Assembly (NCBI RefSeq): GCF_029223525.1
Contig: NZ_JARHTQ010000018.1
Span: 1 to 64,000, forward strand
Origin: Streptantibioticus ferralitis
GTDB lineage: Bacteria > Actinomycetota > Actinomycetes > Streptomycetales > Streptomycetaceae
Length of the DNA: 64,000 nt
Direction: 5' to 3'
The notes under the pieces are model-generated. The model ran no database searches. It was given only the letters and a program-made list of their open reading frames with translations, and had not been told where the DNA came from. Below are positions 36,790-46,128 of this stretch, in pieces; positions within the stretch are counted from its first letter, which is position 1, and every line of letters begins with the position of its first letter. The position numbers were made by a program, and so were the translations under genes.

Positions 36790-36960
36790 CTTGTGTCGCG
36801 GAGGTGGTGGAGCAAGCCGGTGAGCGGGAAGCGGTCGGTGTCAGTGAACGCGGGCTTGCCGATCTGGCGTTGCAGGAGCAGCGGTTGGAGCCGCAGCGCC
36901 GGGCCAGGGAAGGAGCACGGCTCCGGACAGGCACTGCACGGTGGCCGTGTCCGTGCGGGC
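36790..36960 (-). pseudogene. Integrase-type transposase fragment
   Basis: The minus strand encodes PLLLQRQIGKPAFTDTDRF and LTGLLHHL, the same N-terminal segment of an integrase-type transposase seen on the plus strand at 56829-57055. There is no start and no catalytic part. It lies between the GMC pseudogene and the LAL gene. Confidence 0.6.
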
Positions 36961-36980
36961 AGCGGGCTCTGCCCACCTGT

Positions 36981-39827
36981 TCAAGCGCCGACCGGGCCGG
37001 ACCGCGCGGCCGGTCCTGACGTGCCGGCAGGCAGGGCGTCCGGCACCGGGCCGAGCCAGGTCAGACTGCCGTCAAGCCAGGCCGCGGCCAGCTCCACCCG
37101 GGAGCGGCGGCCGGTGCGTTGGTAGAGGCGTGCCAGCCGCTGCTCCACCGTCTTCTCGCTGCATGCCAGGCGTGCTGCGATCTGCCGGTTGGTGGCCCCG
37201 TCGCTGACCATGCCGATCAGCTGTACGTCCCGGTCGCTCAACCCTTCCTCGAACGAACGGTGCCTCGGCAGCGGCAAATTGAGCCGCTGCGCCAACTGGC
37301 CGAACAGGACGCGCACCGGCCGCCCGATCGCCAACTCGTGGACGGTGTGTGCCGCCTCGGTCAGCCATGGCATGGGGTCGTCGGCGACGTCCGTCAGGAC
37401 CTGGCAGCAGTACAGCGTCAGGTGCCGGTCGCCGCGCCGCTCGACCGAGCGGTAGGCGGCATGCATGGCATCCGCGTCGCGGTGCAGCACGCCGCGCCCC
37501 AGGAGCACCGCCTCGCGTGTCATGGCCGTGCCCACCTCCTCGTGCAGCTCCTCCAGTTTCTCCAGGGCCTGGTGCGCGGTCTGCGCCTGCTCGCTTTCCA
37601 CCGCGAACGTCAGGATGCGCAGCAGGAGCCTGTCGACGCCCACGAGCAGGCCGCTCCTGCGTGCCTGGCTGACGTCGTCCCACGCCGCCTCCAGTGCCTT
37701 GTCCGATTGCCCCGACCAGAACCGCACGCCAAGGCGTACCCGGGCCACCAGCGGGTGTGCGACGGTATCGGGAATCAGCTCCAGCCACTCGCGGGCCCGT
37801 GCCAGCTCCCCGCGGAAGCTGTGGATCTCGGCCGCCAGCGCCCGGGCCAGCTGTCCGACGCCGGACCCGCCGTCGGCCCGGCCAAGTGCCTCGATCCGCC
37901 GGGCGCCCGCCAGGGCGCTGTCCCACTCCCCGGCCAGGTAGTCGCGGACCACGGCGTGGTAGCGGATGGCGGTGCTGTGGCCGTCGGGCACGCTCTGCTG
38001 GCCGAGAACGGCCGCCAAGGCCCCTGCCAGGTCGCCGTATGCGGCAGCGCTCCGCAGCTGTTCGACGGCGGCCTCGCCGACCGCGTTCCGCGGCAGGTTC
38101 CGCACGGCGCGTTCCAGTGCCACGCGGCCTCCTACGGCGGCGGCCAGCAAGCGCACTTGCGCGGGCGAGGGGAGCAGACCGCGTCCGCACACCCCGCCGG
38201 TTTCCGCCGCGCCATCAGCGCCGGCCGGCCATGGCACCACCGGGCCGATCCCGTACCGGCCGCCGAGCGCGGCGAGCGCCGCGGCCTGCGGCATCCGCTC
38301 CAGCACCGCGTGGAATTCGGGCGCGGCGCCGGGCTCGTATGGTGACCGGTGCTCGTGCAGCGCGGCCAGCGTCCACATCCGCGTGACGAGTTCCAGGCCG
38401 GCCCGGTCGGCGCGCTCGGGCGCCTCGATGCAGGCGAGCAGCGGCTCGCCGAGGGCGAGGACGCCGCCATGGCCGGCGTGTCGAAGGCCTGAGGCGGCCG
38501 CCTCACGCAGCGCCTCCGACATCTCGCGGTCGCCCGGCGGCAAGCGGCGCAGCGCCGAAGAGTAGGCGCGTGCCGCCCGCGGCTGGTCGACCCTGGCATC
38601 CTGGCGCGCCGCGGCCAACAGCAAGGGCACCGCCAGCGCGTCGTCCAGCATCGCGCCCGCCGCCACCACGTGATCGGCCAGCCGGGGATGGCAGGCGCCC
38701 GTGGTGGCCGGTCCCAGACGGTCGGTCACCGACCGTACGACACCAGCGTGCACCGACCGGACGTCACGGCCGGCCGGCAACCTCCGCAGCGCCGCAGCGA
38801 GCGCGGGAACGGTGAAGGACACCCGGCCGTCCCGGTCGACGGACAGGACCCGGTCCCGGACCAACTGGTCCAGCGTCCGGCCGACATCGCCGCCCGGCAC
38901 CGTCACACCGCACAGGTCCTCCAGCCGCAGTTCGGCATGATGGACGAGGCGTGCCAAGGTCCCGGCGATCTCCAGCCGCCTGGCGTCCGGTGCCGCGTCC
39001 GGCCAGCCCAGCCGGCACAGCTCCGCGACATCCGGGGCGCGCAGCAACCGGCCCTCTGGCTCGACGAGCCCGGTGCGGCCGCCCAGCTCCAGCAGGCCGC
39101 CGTTCTCGTCGAGCGTGGTCAGCACCGACAGCACGGCGGCGGGGTTCCCGGCCAGCGGCCCCAGCGCACCCAGCACAGCCTGCACCAAAGCGGGTTCAAC
39201 CGCCCTGCCGATCCGCTGCTCCACGAGCCTGCCGACCTCGTCCGGCTGCAGCGGCGGCAGGTCAAGTACCCGGTCGGCCACCGCCCGTTCCTGGCCGCCC
39301 GGGCCCGCGGGCGCCCGACCAGCCATCACCACGGGTATGCCGGCAGGACGGAACGTACGCAGCATCAACCGCAGCGCGGCGGCCGTCTGCGGTGGCATCC
39401 GGTCGACATCATCGGCGAAGACAGCAAACGGAATATAGCTGGCGGCGTCCGCAAGCATCTCGCTCGCCATGGACAGCAAGGCCAATTCGCTGCCACTTCC
39501 GCCATCGGTGGTGCGCAACTGAACCCGGCGTATCGCGGTGATACGCACCGGAAGCCGACCGTCGTGGATCTTGGACAGGACACCGCAGACCGCGTCGACG
39601 AGGGCGGCGGCTCCGGCCGGACCACTGACACCCTCCCAGGCCAGCCGCAGCACCCTGGCGCCCCCACCGACCGCCGTCCTCCGCCCCTGTTCCACCACGG
39701 CCGTCTTGCCGGCACCGGCATCGCCGGTGACCAGCAGCGTCTGCGTCACACCAGACGACCGCAGGACCTCGGCGACCGTGCTGACCTGGCTGTCCCTACC
39801 GATGAGTGGCGCACGGCGCTCCACCAC
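36981..39827 (-). CDS. LAL-type LuxR-family regulator with intact P-loop
   Basis: The 948-aa product begins with GTG preceded by GAGGAG. It has an N-terminal STAND ATPase (P-loop GDAGAGKT at 35-42; Walker B-like FAVFADDVDRM), a long helical repeat region, and a C-terminal LuxR HTH (GLSDRDVQLIGMVSDGATN, then SEKTVEQRLARLYQRTGRRSR). This is the standard LAL layout, in which ligand binding to the helical region and ATP control DNA binding by the HTH. Its last third is the best visible match to the decayed remnant at 30270-30730. The gene stands alone and its regulon is unknown. Confidence 0.9.
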   Translation of the reverse strand: MVERRAPLIGRDSQVSTVAEVLRSSGVTQTLLVTGDAGAGKTAVVEQGRRTAVGGGARVLRLAWEGVSGPAGAAALVDAVCGVLSKIHDGRLPVRITAIRRVQLRTTDGGSGSELALLSMASEMLADAASYIPFAVFADDVDRMPPQTAAALRLMLRTFRPAGIPVVMAGRAPAGPGGQERAVADRVLDLPPLQPDEVGRLVEQRIGRAVEPALVQAVLGALGPLAGNPAAVLSVLTTLDENGGLLELGGRTGLVEPEGRLLRAPDVAELCRLGWPDAAPDARRLEIAGTLARLVHHAELRLEDLCGVTVPGGDVGRTLDQLVRDRVLSVDRDGRVSFTVPALAAALRRLPAGRDVRSVHAGVVRSVTDRLGPATTGACHPRLADHVVAAGAMLDDALAVPLLLAAARQDARVDQPRAARAYSSALRRLPPGDREMSEALREAAASGLRHAGHGGVLALGEPLLACIEAPERADRAGLELVTRMWTLAALHEHRSPYEPGAAPEFHAVLERMPQAAALAALGGRYGIGPVVPWPAGADGAAETGGVCGRGLLPSPAQVRLLAAAVGGRVALERAVRNLPRNAVGEAAVEQLRSAAAYGDLAGALAAVLGQQSVPDGHSTAIRYHAVVRDYLAGEWDSALAGARRIEALGRADGGSGVGQLARALAAEIHSFRGELARAREWLELIPDTVAHPLVARVRLGVRFWSGQSDKALEAAWDDVSQARRSGLLVGVDRLLLRILTFAVESEQAQTAHQALEKLEELHEEVGTAMTREAVLLGRGVLHRDADAMHAAYRSVERRGDRHLTLYCCQVLTDVADDPMPWLTEAAHTVHELAIGRPVRVLFGQLAQRLNLPLPRHRSFEEGLSDRDVQLIGMVSDGATNRQIAARLACSEKTVEQRLARLYQRTGRRSRVELAAAWLDGSLTWLGPVPDALPAGTSGPAARSGPVGA

Positions 39828-40702
39828 AACTCCTCACTTGCCTTTCCTTTGGTCTGATCACTCCCGGTCCCACCACTTCGTCGGGCACGTCATGCTGCAC
39901 GGCAGCCACGCCACGGACCCGCCGGTCGAGGGAGCTTCGAGCCTGCCAGGTCGCCGGGAGCGGGGCGGCGTATGGCAGGCCGACTCCCCGCCGTCCGGAT
40001 GCCCGTCCGGACATCGGCGGTCGTGGCGCGGCCCCGAGCCGGATTGCGGGCCTGCGTCCCATTGCGCCGCTCCACACCGCCGCTCCGGCGTCGTGCTCAG
40101 GACCGGCGGTCACGTGTGGTTCAGCGGATACCCGAGGACTCGGCGCGACGGCAATCCTCTCTGCCCCCTGTCCACCCGTCGCTTCCGTCGCCACGGTCCC
40201 CCCTCGCATACGCGGCACCTCGCCGAAGCCACCGGTGCGGCGGCGGCCCGCCGCGCAATCGCTCGGAGTCAGAGACATCGATGTCGCGTCCTGCGGTTGC
40301 GGCAGGAGAGGACTCACCGCGTCGGCGGGTTCCGCGAGATCTGAAGTGCGACGGCGCACACGGTGCGCGGGCTGATGCTCAGCCGTTCGGCCGGCCCTCC
40401 CCGGAGGAGACGCAAAGCACCGCCGATGCTTCTCCGCTGTCTGCAACCCGCGCGGCCAGATGACACCGCATCACCCACCCGAGCGACCCACATGACGATC
40501 AACGAAAACGTCGAAAGTCGAGAGCGTAGAGAACTCCATCATCTTGGAAGTCGTGCCTGTCAACATCCCAGCCCTGCAACCTATCTGACGGGATCATCAC
40601 CATCAGCCGCCTCGCGACTACGCCGAAGCCCTGCAGTCCGGCGAGGAGGACTTGCACCTCCTTCGATTCACCGAGCCTCACGCTGCACGTGGATTCGGGG
40701 GC
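39828..40702. other. 875-bp stretch without a recognisable gene
   Basis: Both strands carry open frames, as expected in GC-rich DNA, but none shows a family motif or a good ribosome site with Streptomyces codon bias. The last 250 bp (about 40450-40700) are lower in GC than the surroundings and may be decayed or acquired DNA. Confidence 0.5.
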
Positions 40703-41815
40703 TCAGGCCGCGATGTCGGCGACGAGGTTCGCGGCGCGGTCGATGACGTCCTTCTGGTGGGGCTCGAGACGACGGCCGCCCATCGATCCGACGATCGGCA
40801 GCAGCGGATCGTCCAGCACGTGCGTGCCGGCTAGTGTCTCCAACGTCGCCAGCCCGCAGAACGGCACGTAGATCGGGCTGTAGCCGCCCTCGACCACGAG
40901 GACCAGCCGTCCATGCGCGGTGTCACGCGCCGCGTCCATCACCGTCCGCGTGAGCGCGGCGAACCCCTCGCTGGTGACCAGTTGGCGCGCCAGCGGGTCC
41001 ATGGCGTTCGCGTCGAAGCCGCACGCCACCATGATCAGGTCAGGGCTGAACGCGGCGAGGGCCGGGGCCACGACACTGTCCGCGGCATAGCGGTAGCCAT
41101 CGTCGCCGGTGCCGGGCGGAAGCGGGACATTGATGTTGTAGCCGGTGCCAGGCCCGGTGCCGCGGTCGTCGATCGACCCGGAACCAGGTGGGAAGCAGTT
41201 GTCCTGGTGGATCGAGATTGTGAGGACCGTCGGATCGTCGGCGAACAGGTCCTGGTTACCGTTGCCGTGATGCACGTCCCAGTCCACAATGGCGATCCGC
41301 CCGACGTCGCGTGTCGCGCGGACGTGGCGTACCGCGATGGCGATGTTGTTGAACAGGACGAAGCCCTGCCCGTGGTCGGGCAGGCCATGGTGGCCGCTGG
41401 GGTGAACCAAGGCGAAACCTTGGTCGACGACGCCGTCAAGCACGGCCTCCGTCATCGCGATGGCGCTCCCCGCCGCGACAGCGGCGATCCGGTCGCCGTG
41501 GCGACCAAAGGACGAGATACCGTCCCCCGCGTCACCACCCTTGGGCTGCTCGCTTTCCGCGCGGATGCGGGACACGTACGCCTCACCATGGACACGGGTC
41601 AGCTCCTCGTCGCTCGCCGTGCGGGAGGGCACGCGGTGCAGGTGCTCGACAAGCCCCGAGACCTCGACGAGCTCGTGCAGACGGCGCTTGGTGTCCGGGC
41701 TCGAGATGTGACTGGCGATGGGCTGGACACCAGCAAGCGGGTCGGCTGGGAACATCGGGCCGCTGCCGTGGTCGAACCATCCGAACACGGGGTCCCACAG
41801 GTAGCCAGTACGCAT
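40703..41815 (-). CDS. Class II histone deacetylase-like / acetylpolyamine amidohydrolase
   Basis: The ATG at 41815 has GAGGGAG upstream and gives 370 aa; the frame extends further upstream but without family similarity. Conserved arginase/deacetylase-fold motifs are present in order: HPSGHHG, then IVDWDVHHGNGNQDLF (Asp and His zinc ligands), then ISIHQDNCFP, then VACGFDANAMDPLAR, and near the end VVEGGYSP. Bacterial members are zinc-dependent amidohydrolases that deacetylate polyamines, acetoin-related or other small acyl amides, so a histone substrate is not implied. There are no obvious operon partners; an IS3 remnant lies just upstream of its start. Confidence 0.9.
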   Translation of the reverse strand: MRTGYLWDPVFGWFDHGSGPMFPADPLAGVQPIASHISSPDTKRRLHELVEVSGLVEHLHRVPSRTASDEELTRVHGEAYVSRIRAESEQPKGGDAGDGISSFGRHGDRIAAVAAGSAIAMTEAVLDGVVDQGFALVHPSGHHGLPDHGQGFVLFNNIAIAVRHVRATRDVGRIAIVDWDVHHGNGNQDLFADDPTVLTISIHQDNCFPPGSGSIDDRGTGPGTGYNINVPLPPGTGDDGYRYAADSVVAPALAAFSPDLIMVACGFDANAMDPLARQLVTSEGFAALTRTVMDAARDTAHGRLVLVVEGGYSPIYVPFCGLATLETLAGTHVLDDPLLPIVGSMGGRRLEPHQKDVIDRAANLVADIAA

Positions 41816-41892
41816 GACGCTCCCTCTCAACGCTGGATCAGATTGCTTTGCACTCTGGCACGACACCGGCACGCCGGGTGCTGTCCCGGACG

Positions 41893-42072
41893 GCGCCCTC
41901 AAGAACGAGCTCATCCATCGAACTACCTTCCCCACACGGGCACATGCCTACCGGGGCAGTCGTCCGCTACATCGAAATGTTCTACAATCAAAGACGCCTC
42001 CACTCCAACCTCGGCTACAGGACCCCCGCGGAAGTCAAGTCCGAGCACGAAGAGCTGCAGGCCACAGCATAA
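41893..42072 (+). pseudogene. IS3-family transposase C-terminal remnant
   Basis: ALKNELIHRTTFPTRAHAY in one frame continues as AVVRYIEMFYNQRRLHSNL and GYRTPAEV in another. Together these form the C-terminal end of the IS3 OrfB (DDE) transposase. The upstream catalytic core is missing and a frameshift lies near 41955. Confidence 0.75.
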
Positions 42073-42600
42073 GAGACCCTCAAAACCGCTGTCCGAGAAG
42101 CACAGGACCCCTCAAACCATCTCGACATACGAAGGCTTGAGCGTCTGGGCGGACTCCTCCACGAGTACCAACATGCGTATCTGCGCGCCTTCAACCTCGC
42201 AAGTGGATCACGGGTGGTCATTGATACACCACTCCAGTGGCCATAGGGGCAAATTCCAGTGGCCATCGATACACCACGTCCAGCGGACTTGACCGCGTGG
42301 ATCGTCAGTCTGCCTATAGTGGCCGAGCCGAGGTTCTGGAAAACCAACCAGCCCCATATTGGCCCGACTTGGCGGTGCCGGTCCTCGGCCGCCCGATCCG
42401 TCTGAATTCTGGATGCTGCCGCGAACTCACGCCCACCGCACATCGAGGGTGTGTACAGCAGGAATGAGTCCACAGGTAGACGGGCAGTCGGCACGGATGA
42501 GCGAGTCGAAGGCGGTGCGGGTGGACGGTGAGTGGTTGACCTGCCCATCACCCGCACTCTCTCATTGTCCAAAAAACGGAAAACTATAAAGGGAGCATGA
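42073..42600. other. Decayed stretch with integrase tail and direct repeats
   Basis: At about 42135-42180 the plus strand encodes ERLGGLLHEYQHA, the C-terminal tail of an integrase-type transposase also found at 45651 and 55880. At about 42225-42285, GATACACCAC and TCCAGTGGCCAT each occur twice. A short frame, about 42258-42404, is unrecognised. The final 60 bp are AT-richer and probably hold the promoter of the secreted protein that follows. Confidence 0.45.
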
Positions 42601-42846
42601 ATGCGTAAGATGGGGATGAAGTCGGTAGCGGTCTCCACAATCGTCTCCGCCGCTGCTGCGGCTTCCCTTCTGGCTGCGGGTCCCGCGTCCGCAGCAGCAT
42701 CCGACAACGGGTCTCCTCGCGAGGGCATGGTCTTCAGTTCTCTGCTGGAGTGCCAGACCTACGGCAACACATGGGCCCAAATGGGAGGCCTTACCTCCTA
42801 CACCTGCACCCCCTGGGGGAGTGGCTACCAGTTCAACTGGTCCTAA
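42601..42846 (+). CDS. Small secreted protein with signal peptide and two cysteines
   Basis: The 81-aa product starts at the ATG after AAAGGGAG (about 6 bp spacing). It has a typical Sec signal peptide: basic n-region MRKMGMK, an Ala-rich hydrophobic core, and a cleavage site near ASA (residue 31). The mature part is about 50 residues, neutral to acidic, with exactly two cysteines (51 and 69) that could form a disulfide. The end reads TPWGSGYQFNWS. I do not recognise the family. It stands alone between a decayed region and a MITE-like element, and it could be a small secreted inhibitor or peptide factor, but nothing proves that. Confidence 0.75.
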   Translation: MRKMGMKSVAVSTIVSAAAAASLLAAGPASAAASDNGSPREGMVFSSLLECQTYGNTWAQMGGLTSYTCTPWGSGYQFNWS

Positions 42847-42904
42847 AGACCGGACAACAGCCAATACTGTTTGCCCCGCGTATTTTGACGAGGCATGCAG
42901 TCTG

Positions 42905-43050
42905 AGGCCTGTCCCGTAACTCTGGATGCCGCTCGCGGGCGGACCTGGCTGCGCGGCGCTTCGGCGAGTCTGCAAGACAGGGCAGAACCGGGCAACCTGG
43001 TCCGACGACGGTGGCTCGCCAACCGCCGTGCTGAGTTACGGGACAGACCT
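42905..43050. mobile_element. MITE-like element with 18-bp terminal inverted repeats
   Basis: AGGCCTGTCCCGTAACTC at 42905-42922 is matched by its reverse complement with one mismatch at 43033-43050, enclosing 110 bp without a gene. The ends resemble those of IS5-type elements in Streptomyces. A clear target-site duplication is not visible. It is probably a non-autonomous element mobilised by a related transposase. Confidence 0.6.
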
Positions 43051-43110
43051 TAGTAGGGTCGGGGACTGGCGCGGTGGCTGATGCTCCGTTTCCAGTCCCC
43101 GACCTTACTA
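43051..43110. terminator. 19-bp-stem hairpin between convergent genes
   Basis: Arms at 43051-43069 and 43092-43110 (TAGTAGGGTCGGGGACTGG and its near-perfect complement, one G-U-compatible mismatch) enclose a 22-nt loop. It lies between the plus-strand secreted-protein gene and the minus-strand TetR gene and so fits a bidirectional terminator. Its position directly against the MITE-like element leaves open that it is part of a mobile element. Confidence 0.5.
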
Positions 43111-43175
43111 GCGCGAGGTCGCCGGTGGGCTTCGCGATCAGACCTGCGGTCACCGCTTCATCGTCACTGTTCCGG

Positions 43176-43970
43176 CTATGTGACCGCGCGTAGGTAGGCT
43201 TCGGCGAAGAGCTCGCAGGCCTCCTCCACGGATGGGAGGTCGAGGCCCGGCATGGGTTCGAGGACGGGCCGCAGGAGGATGTGGTTGACCACCGGGCCCA
43301 GCAGGAGCTGGATCAGAATCGGGAGCGGCAGCGGTCGCACCCGGCCCGCGTCCACGTGCGGCAGCAGCAGCCGGGCGAGGCTGTCGAACAGGCGCGGGAA
43401 GTACGCCCGCACCGCTCGCGCGGCGGGCCCGTCCGGACGGCTGAAGAGGTCCGCGAAGATCGCCGGGAGCACCCGCGGCTCGCGCTCGAACGTCGTGATC
43501 ACGGCCCGGTAGAGCCCCCGCACGGTGTCCTCCAGGCGCTCCGGCGGATCGGCGGCCAGGGCCTCGAAGTCGGGCAACGGGCCGTAGAGCTCGTAGACGG
43601 CGGCGAACAGGCCGTCCCGGCCGTCGAAGACCGTGTGCAGGCTGGGAAGCGAGCACTCGGCCCGCTCCGCGACGGCGTCCAGGGTCACCGTGCCGAGGCC
43701 GCGCTCGGCGACGAGCTGCGCCGCCGCCTCGATCGCGCGCTCGCGGACCGGCGGGCGTCCGCCGGGGTCGACGCCCGCCCGCCGGACCGCCTCGTCCAAC
43801 GCGCCCCGGGAGCCGCCCAGCCGACGCAGCAGAGTGCTGCGGGAGACGCCGGCGGCGCCCGCGATCGCTGTCAGTGGGACGTCCGCGACGTCTTGGCCGC
43901 GCTCCCTCGCCGCCGCCAGGGCGGCGGCCACCAGATCCCGCAGCTGCTCCTGTTCCTGCATGTGCAACAT
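43176..43970 (-). CDS. TetR/AcrR-family regulator with an extra N-terminal HTH
   Basis: The 264-aa product (ATG 43970; an alternative ATG at 43961 gives 261 aa) has a TetR-type DNA-binding domain at about 74-125 (ERAIEAAAQLVAERGLGTVTL, split here by a space for readability: DAVAERAECSLPSLHTVF). A second helix-turn-helix-like segment precedes it (about 22-62: LTAIAGAAGVSRSTLLRRL). The C-terminal part is helical, as in TetR ligand-binding domains. It is divergent from the flavin monooxygenase at 44046, with 75 bp between them, and so is probably its repressor, acting at the palindrome at 43998-44008. The ligand is unknown. Confidence 0.87.
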   Translation of the reverse strand: MLHMQEQEQLRDLVAAALAAARERGQDVADVPLTAIAGAAGVSRSTLLRRLGGSRGALDEAVRRAGVDPGGRPPVRERAIEAAAQLVAERGLGTVTLDAVAERAECSLPSLHTVFDGRDGLFAAVYELYGPLPDFEALAADPPERLEDTVRGLYRAVITTFEREPRVLPAIFADLFSRPDGPAARAVRAYFPRLFDSLARLLLPHVDAGRVRPLPLPILIQLLLGPVVNHILLRPVLEPMPGLDLPSVEEACELFAEAYLRAVT

Positions 43971-43997
43971 GATACTACTTGACGCATGAGACCATTC

Positions 43998-44008
43998 CAG
44001 AGACTCTG
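43998..44008. promoter_or_regulatory. Candidate TetR operator in the divergent promoter
   Basis: CAGAGACTCTG is a perfect 5-1-5 palindrome. It sits between the TetR and monooxygenase starts, just downstream of a TTGACG hexamer (43979-43984). The position is right for a repressor site, but the palindrome is short. Confidence 0.4.
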
Positions 44009-44045
44009 TATATGGGAGTTCCATCCGGAATGAGGGGAGAGCGTC

Positions 44046-45287
44046 ATGAGCGTCGTCATCTCCGGGGGCGGACCAGCCGGAATGATGCTGGGCCTGCTGC
44101 TGGCGCGGGCCGGGATCGACGTCACCGTGCTGGAGAAGCACGGTGACTTCCTGCGCGACTTCCGCGGAGACACCGTCCACGCGTCCACCGTGCGCCTGAT
44201 GGACGAGCTGGGTCTGGGCCGGAAGTTCGCCGCGCTGCCGCAGAGCAGGCTCGGCAACATGGAGATACCCACCTCGGACGGCCGCCAGGTGCGGCTGACC
44301 GACTTCGAGGGCCTGCCCACGCCGTACAACTACATCGCGATGATCCCGCAGTGGGACCTGCTCAACCTGCTCGCCCAGGCGGCCCGGCTGGAGCCGTCGT
44401 TCACCCTGCGGATGAACACCACGGCCACCGGGCTGATCCGGGAGGGCGGCAAGGTCGTCGGCGTCCGCTACCGCACCCGGGACGGCGAGGAAGGCGAGAT
44501 TCGCGCCACCCTCACCGTCGCCGCCGACGGCCGCCACTCCGCGCTGCGCCAGCACGCCGGTCTGGTGCCCCAGGAATTCCCGGTCCCCTTCGACACCTGG
44601 TGGTTCCGGCTGCCCAGGCATGCCGCGGAGCAGGCCCAAGAGCCCCGGCTGATCCCTGCGTTCCGGGTCGGCGAGTTCGCGCTGAGCATCACCAGGAACG
44701 ACTACTTCCAGATCGCCTACTTCACCACGAAGGGATCTGACACCCGCCTGCGCGCCGAAGGCATCGAACGCTTCCAGGCGCGGATCGCCGACCTGTTACC
44801 GCAGTACGCGGACCGGGTCGACCAGTTGCCGAGCATGGACGACGTCCACCTGCTCGACGTCCGGCTCAACCGGCTTCGGCGCTGGTACGACAACGGCCTC
44901 CTGCTCATCGGCGACGCCGCCCACGCGATGTCCCCGGCCGGCGGCGTGGGGATCAACCTCGCCGTCCAGGACGCGGTCGCGGCGGCTACGCTGCTCGCCG
45001 AACCGCTGTGCCAAGGCCGGCTGACCACAGCCGACCTGGCGAAGGTGCAGCGGCGGCGGTGGCGGCCCATGGTGATCCTGCAGCGCGTACAAATGATGCT
45101 GCACAACGGCTTCTTCGCCCCGGTCCTCACCGGCCGCCGGGTCGGCCCACCCACCTCGGTGGTCCTGGCCACCCGGTACCTACCGGGGTTCCGTCAACTC
45201 CCTTCCCGACTGGTCGCGTTGGGCCCGCGCCCGGAGCACGCCCCGGCCTTCGCCCGGCGCTCTCCGGCTGAGTCGGCGAGAGCGTAG
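44046..45287 (+). CDS. FAD-dependent monooxygenase (PHBH fold, tetracycline-destructase-like)
   Basis: This 413-aa protein starts at an ATG with GAGGGGAG upstream. It has the FAD dinucleotide motif GGGPAGMMLGLLLARAG at the N-terminus, the DG motif VAADGRHSALRQHAG (about 160), and the GD motif LLIGDAAHAMSPAGGVGINL (about 285-305). These define group A flavoprotein hydroxylases. Such enzymes hydroxylate aromatic or polyketide substrates, or inactivate antibiotics such as tetracyclines or rifamycins. The divergent TetR regulator fits an inducible detoxification or tailoring function. The specific substrate cannot be read from the sequence. Confidence 0.92.
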   Translation: MSVVISGGGPAGMMLGLLLARAGIDVTVLEKHGDFLRDFRGDTVHASTVRLMDELGLGRKFAALPQSRLGNMEIPTSDGRQVRLTDFEGLPTPYNYIAMIPQWDLLNLLAQAARLEPSFTLRMNTTATGLIREGGKVVGVRYRTRDGEEGEIRATLTVAADGRHSALRQHAGLVPQEFPVPFDTWWFRLPRHAAEQAQEPRLIPAFRVGEFALSITRNDYFQIAYFTTKGSDTRLRAEGIERFQARIADLLPQYADRVDQLPSMDDVHLLDVRLNRLRRWYDNGLLLIGDAAHAMSPAGGVGINLAVQDAVAAATLLAEPLCQGRLTTADLAKVQRRRWRPMVILQRVQMMLHNGFFAPVLTGRRVGPPTSVVLATRYLPGFRQLPSRLVALGPRPEHAPAFARRSPAESARA

Positions 45288-45459
45288 GCCCCGTCGTCCC
45301 CACGAGGTCCAAGTGCCCAGGTGTCGTGGTGCATCCCGGTACCCGGCCCCCAGATGTGATGCTCGACGGTGCCGCCGGTGCCGCGCGTCCCCGATCTCGG
45401 CCACCGCGAGGTCACTGGCCGCGTCGGTGGGGATCGTCTCGCTCTGGAAGCCCTGCTCC

Positions 45460-45651
45460 ACGTCCCACTACACGTGCTCGATTTTGAGTCCTTCCACAAC
45501 GGGCATCGACCGCACCGATCGCTGAAGCGAGCCGCACCACTTCGCCCCACGGCCCGAACCGATCGACGTGCCAGAGCAGGTCAGGCACTCGGAGGTCCGC
45601 TGACGAGACCGACTCGGAGGGACCCTGCACGAGTACCGACGTGCTGCCTGA
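45460..45651 (+). pseudogene. Integrase-type transposase C-terminal remnant
   Basis: ESFHNGHRPHRSLKRAAPLRP is read in one frame and the end RRDRLGGTLHEYRRAA, followed by a stop at 45651, in another. Both are the standard C-terminus of a Streptomyces integrase-core transposase. The N-terminal and catalytic parts are missing. Confidence 0.7.
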
Positions 45652-45659
45652 GCAGGCCG

Positions 45660-46010
45660 GATGATTAATCGGCACCCGCACTGGCGCGAGACAGCGGGGA
45701 AGCCCGAGTGCTGCAAGGTTGCAATCCCTGCCCCAGGCGGGGAACCCCTGATCTTCTGCAGCACCGGCTCGAACTGGGTGCAATCGGCACGCTGCCCAGG
45801 GGTGACGATCAAGGACAGCGGTCGGCAGCACCCGTCGGCGCTCAGGTAGATCTTGCTGGTGAGGCCGCCCCGCGAGCGCCCCAGGCCCTCACCTCCCGCA
45901 CCACCTCCACCAACCGGCCGACCAGGCTCTGCCACGGCGTCTCGGCCTGGTGTTCTGCCGCCCCGCCCCCCTTTGAGGTCGTCACAGACCTCTGCCATCT
46001 CCTCCTCGCC
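45660..46010 (-). pseudogene. IS5-family transposase remnant
   Basis: The minus strand reads GRSRGGLTSKIYLSADGCCR, then LSLIVTPGQRADCTQFEPVL, the middle of an IS5-type DDE transposase. After about 50 residues it runs into unrelated sequence joined to the integrase tail. The upstream part is in another frame. Confidence 0.7.
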
Positions 46011-46128
46011 CGATCAGGCCCCAAGGCCCTCCTCCCTCGCTACACTTGCTCTCCGTCACTCGTAGGCCACGCTGCGCCGTGGTAGGAGCGCGCTACGACG
46101 TGAGGTGCCTACCGGGGGGAGGCCGCGT

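Noticed and set aside
36786-37019. Plus-strand frame containing EVVEQAGEREAVGVSE
   Set aside because: It is the antisense of the integrase fragment on the minus strand; the same antisense pattern recurs opposite the fragment near 56900.
45180-45461. Minus-strand frame after the monooxygenase gene (contains SETIPTDAASDLAVAEIGD)
   Set aside because: The short segment looks coding-like, but no family is recognisable and it overlaps the end of the monooxygenase; it is left unassigned.
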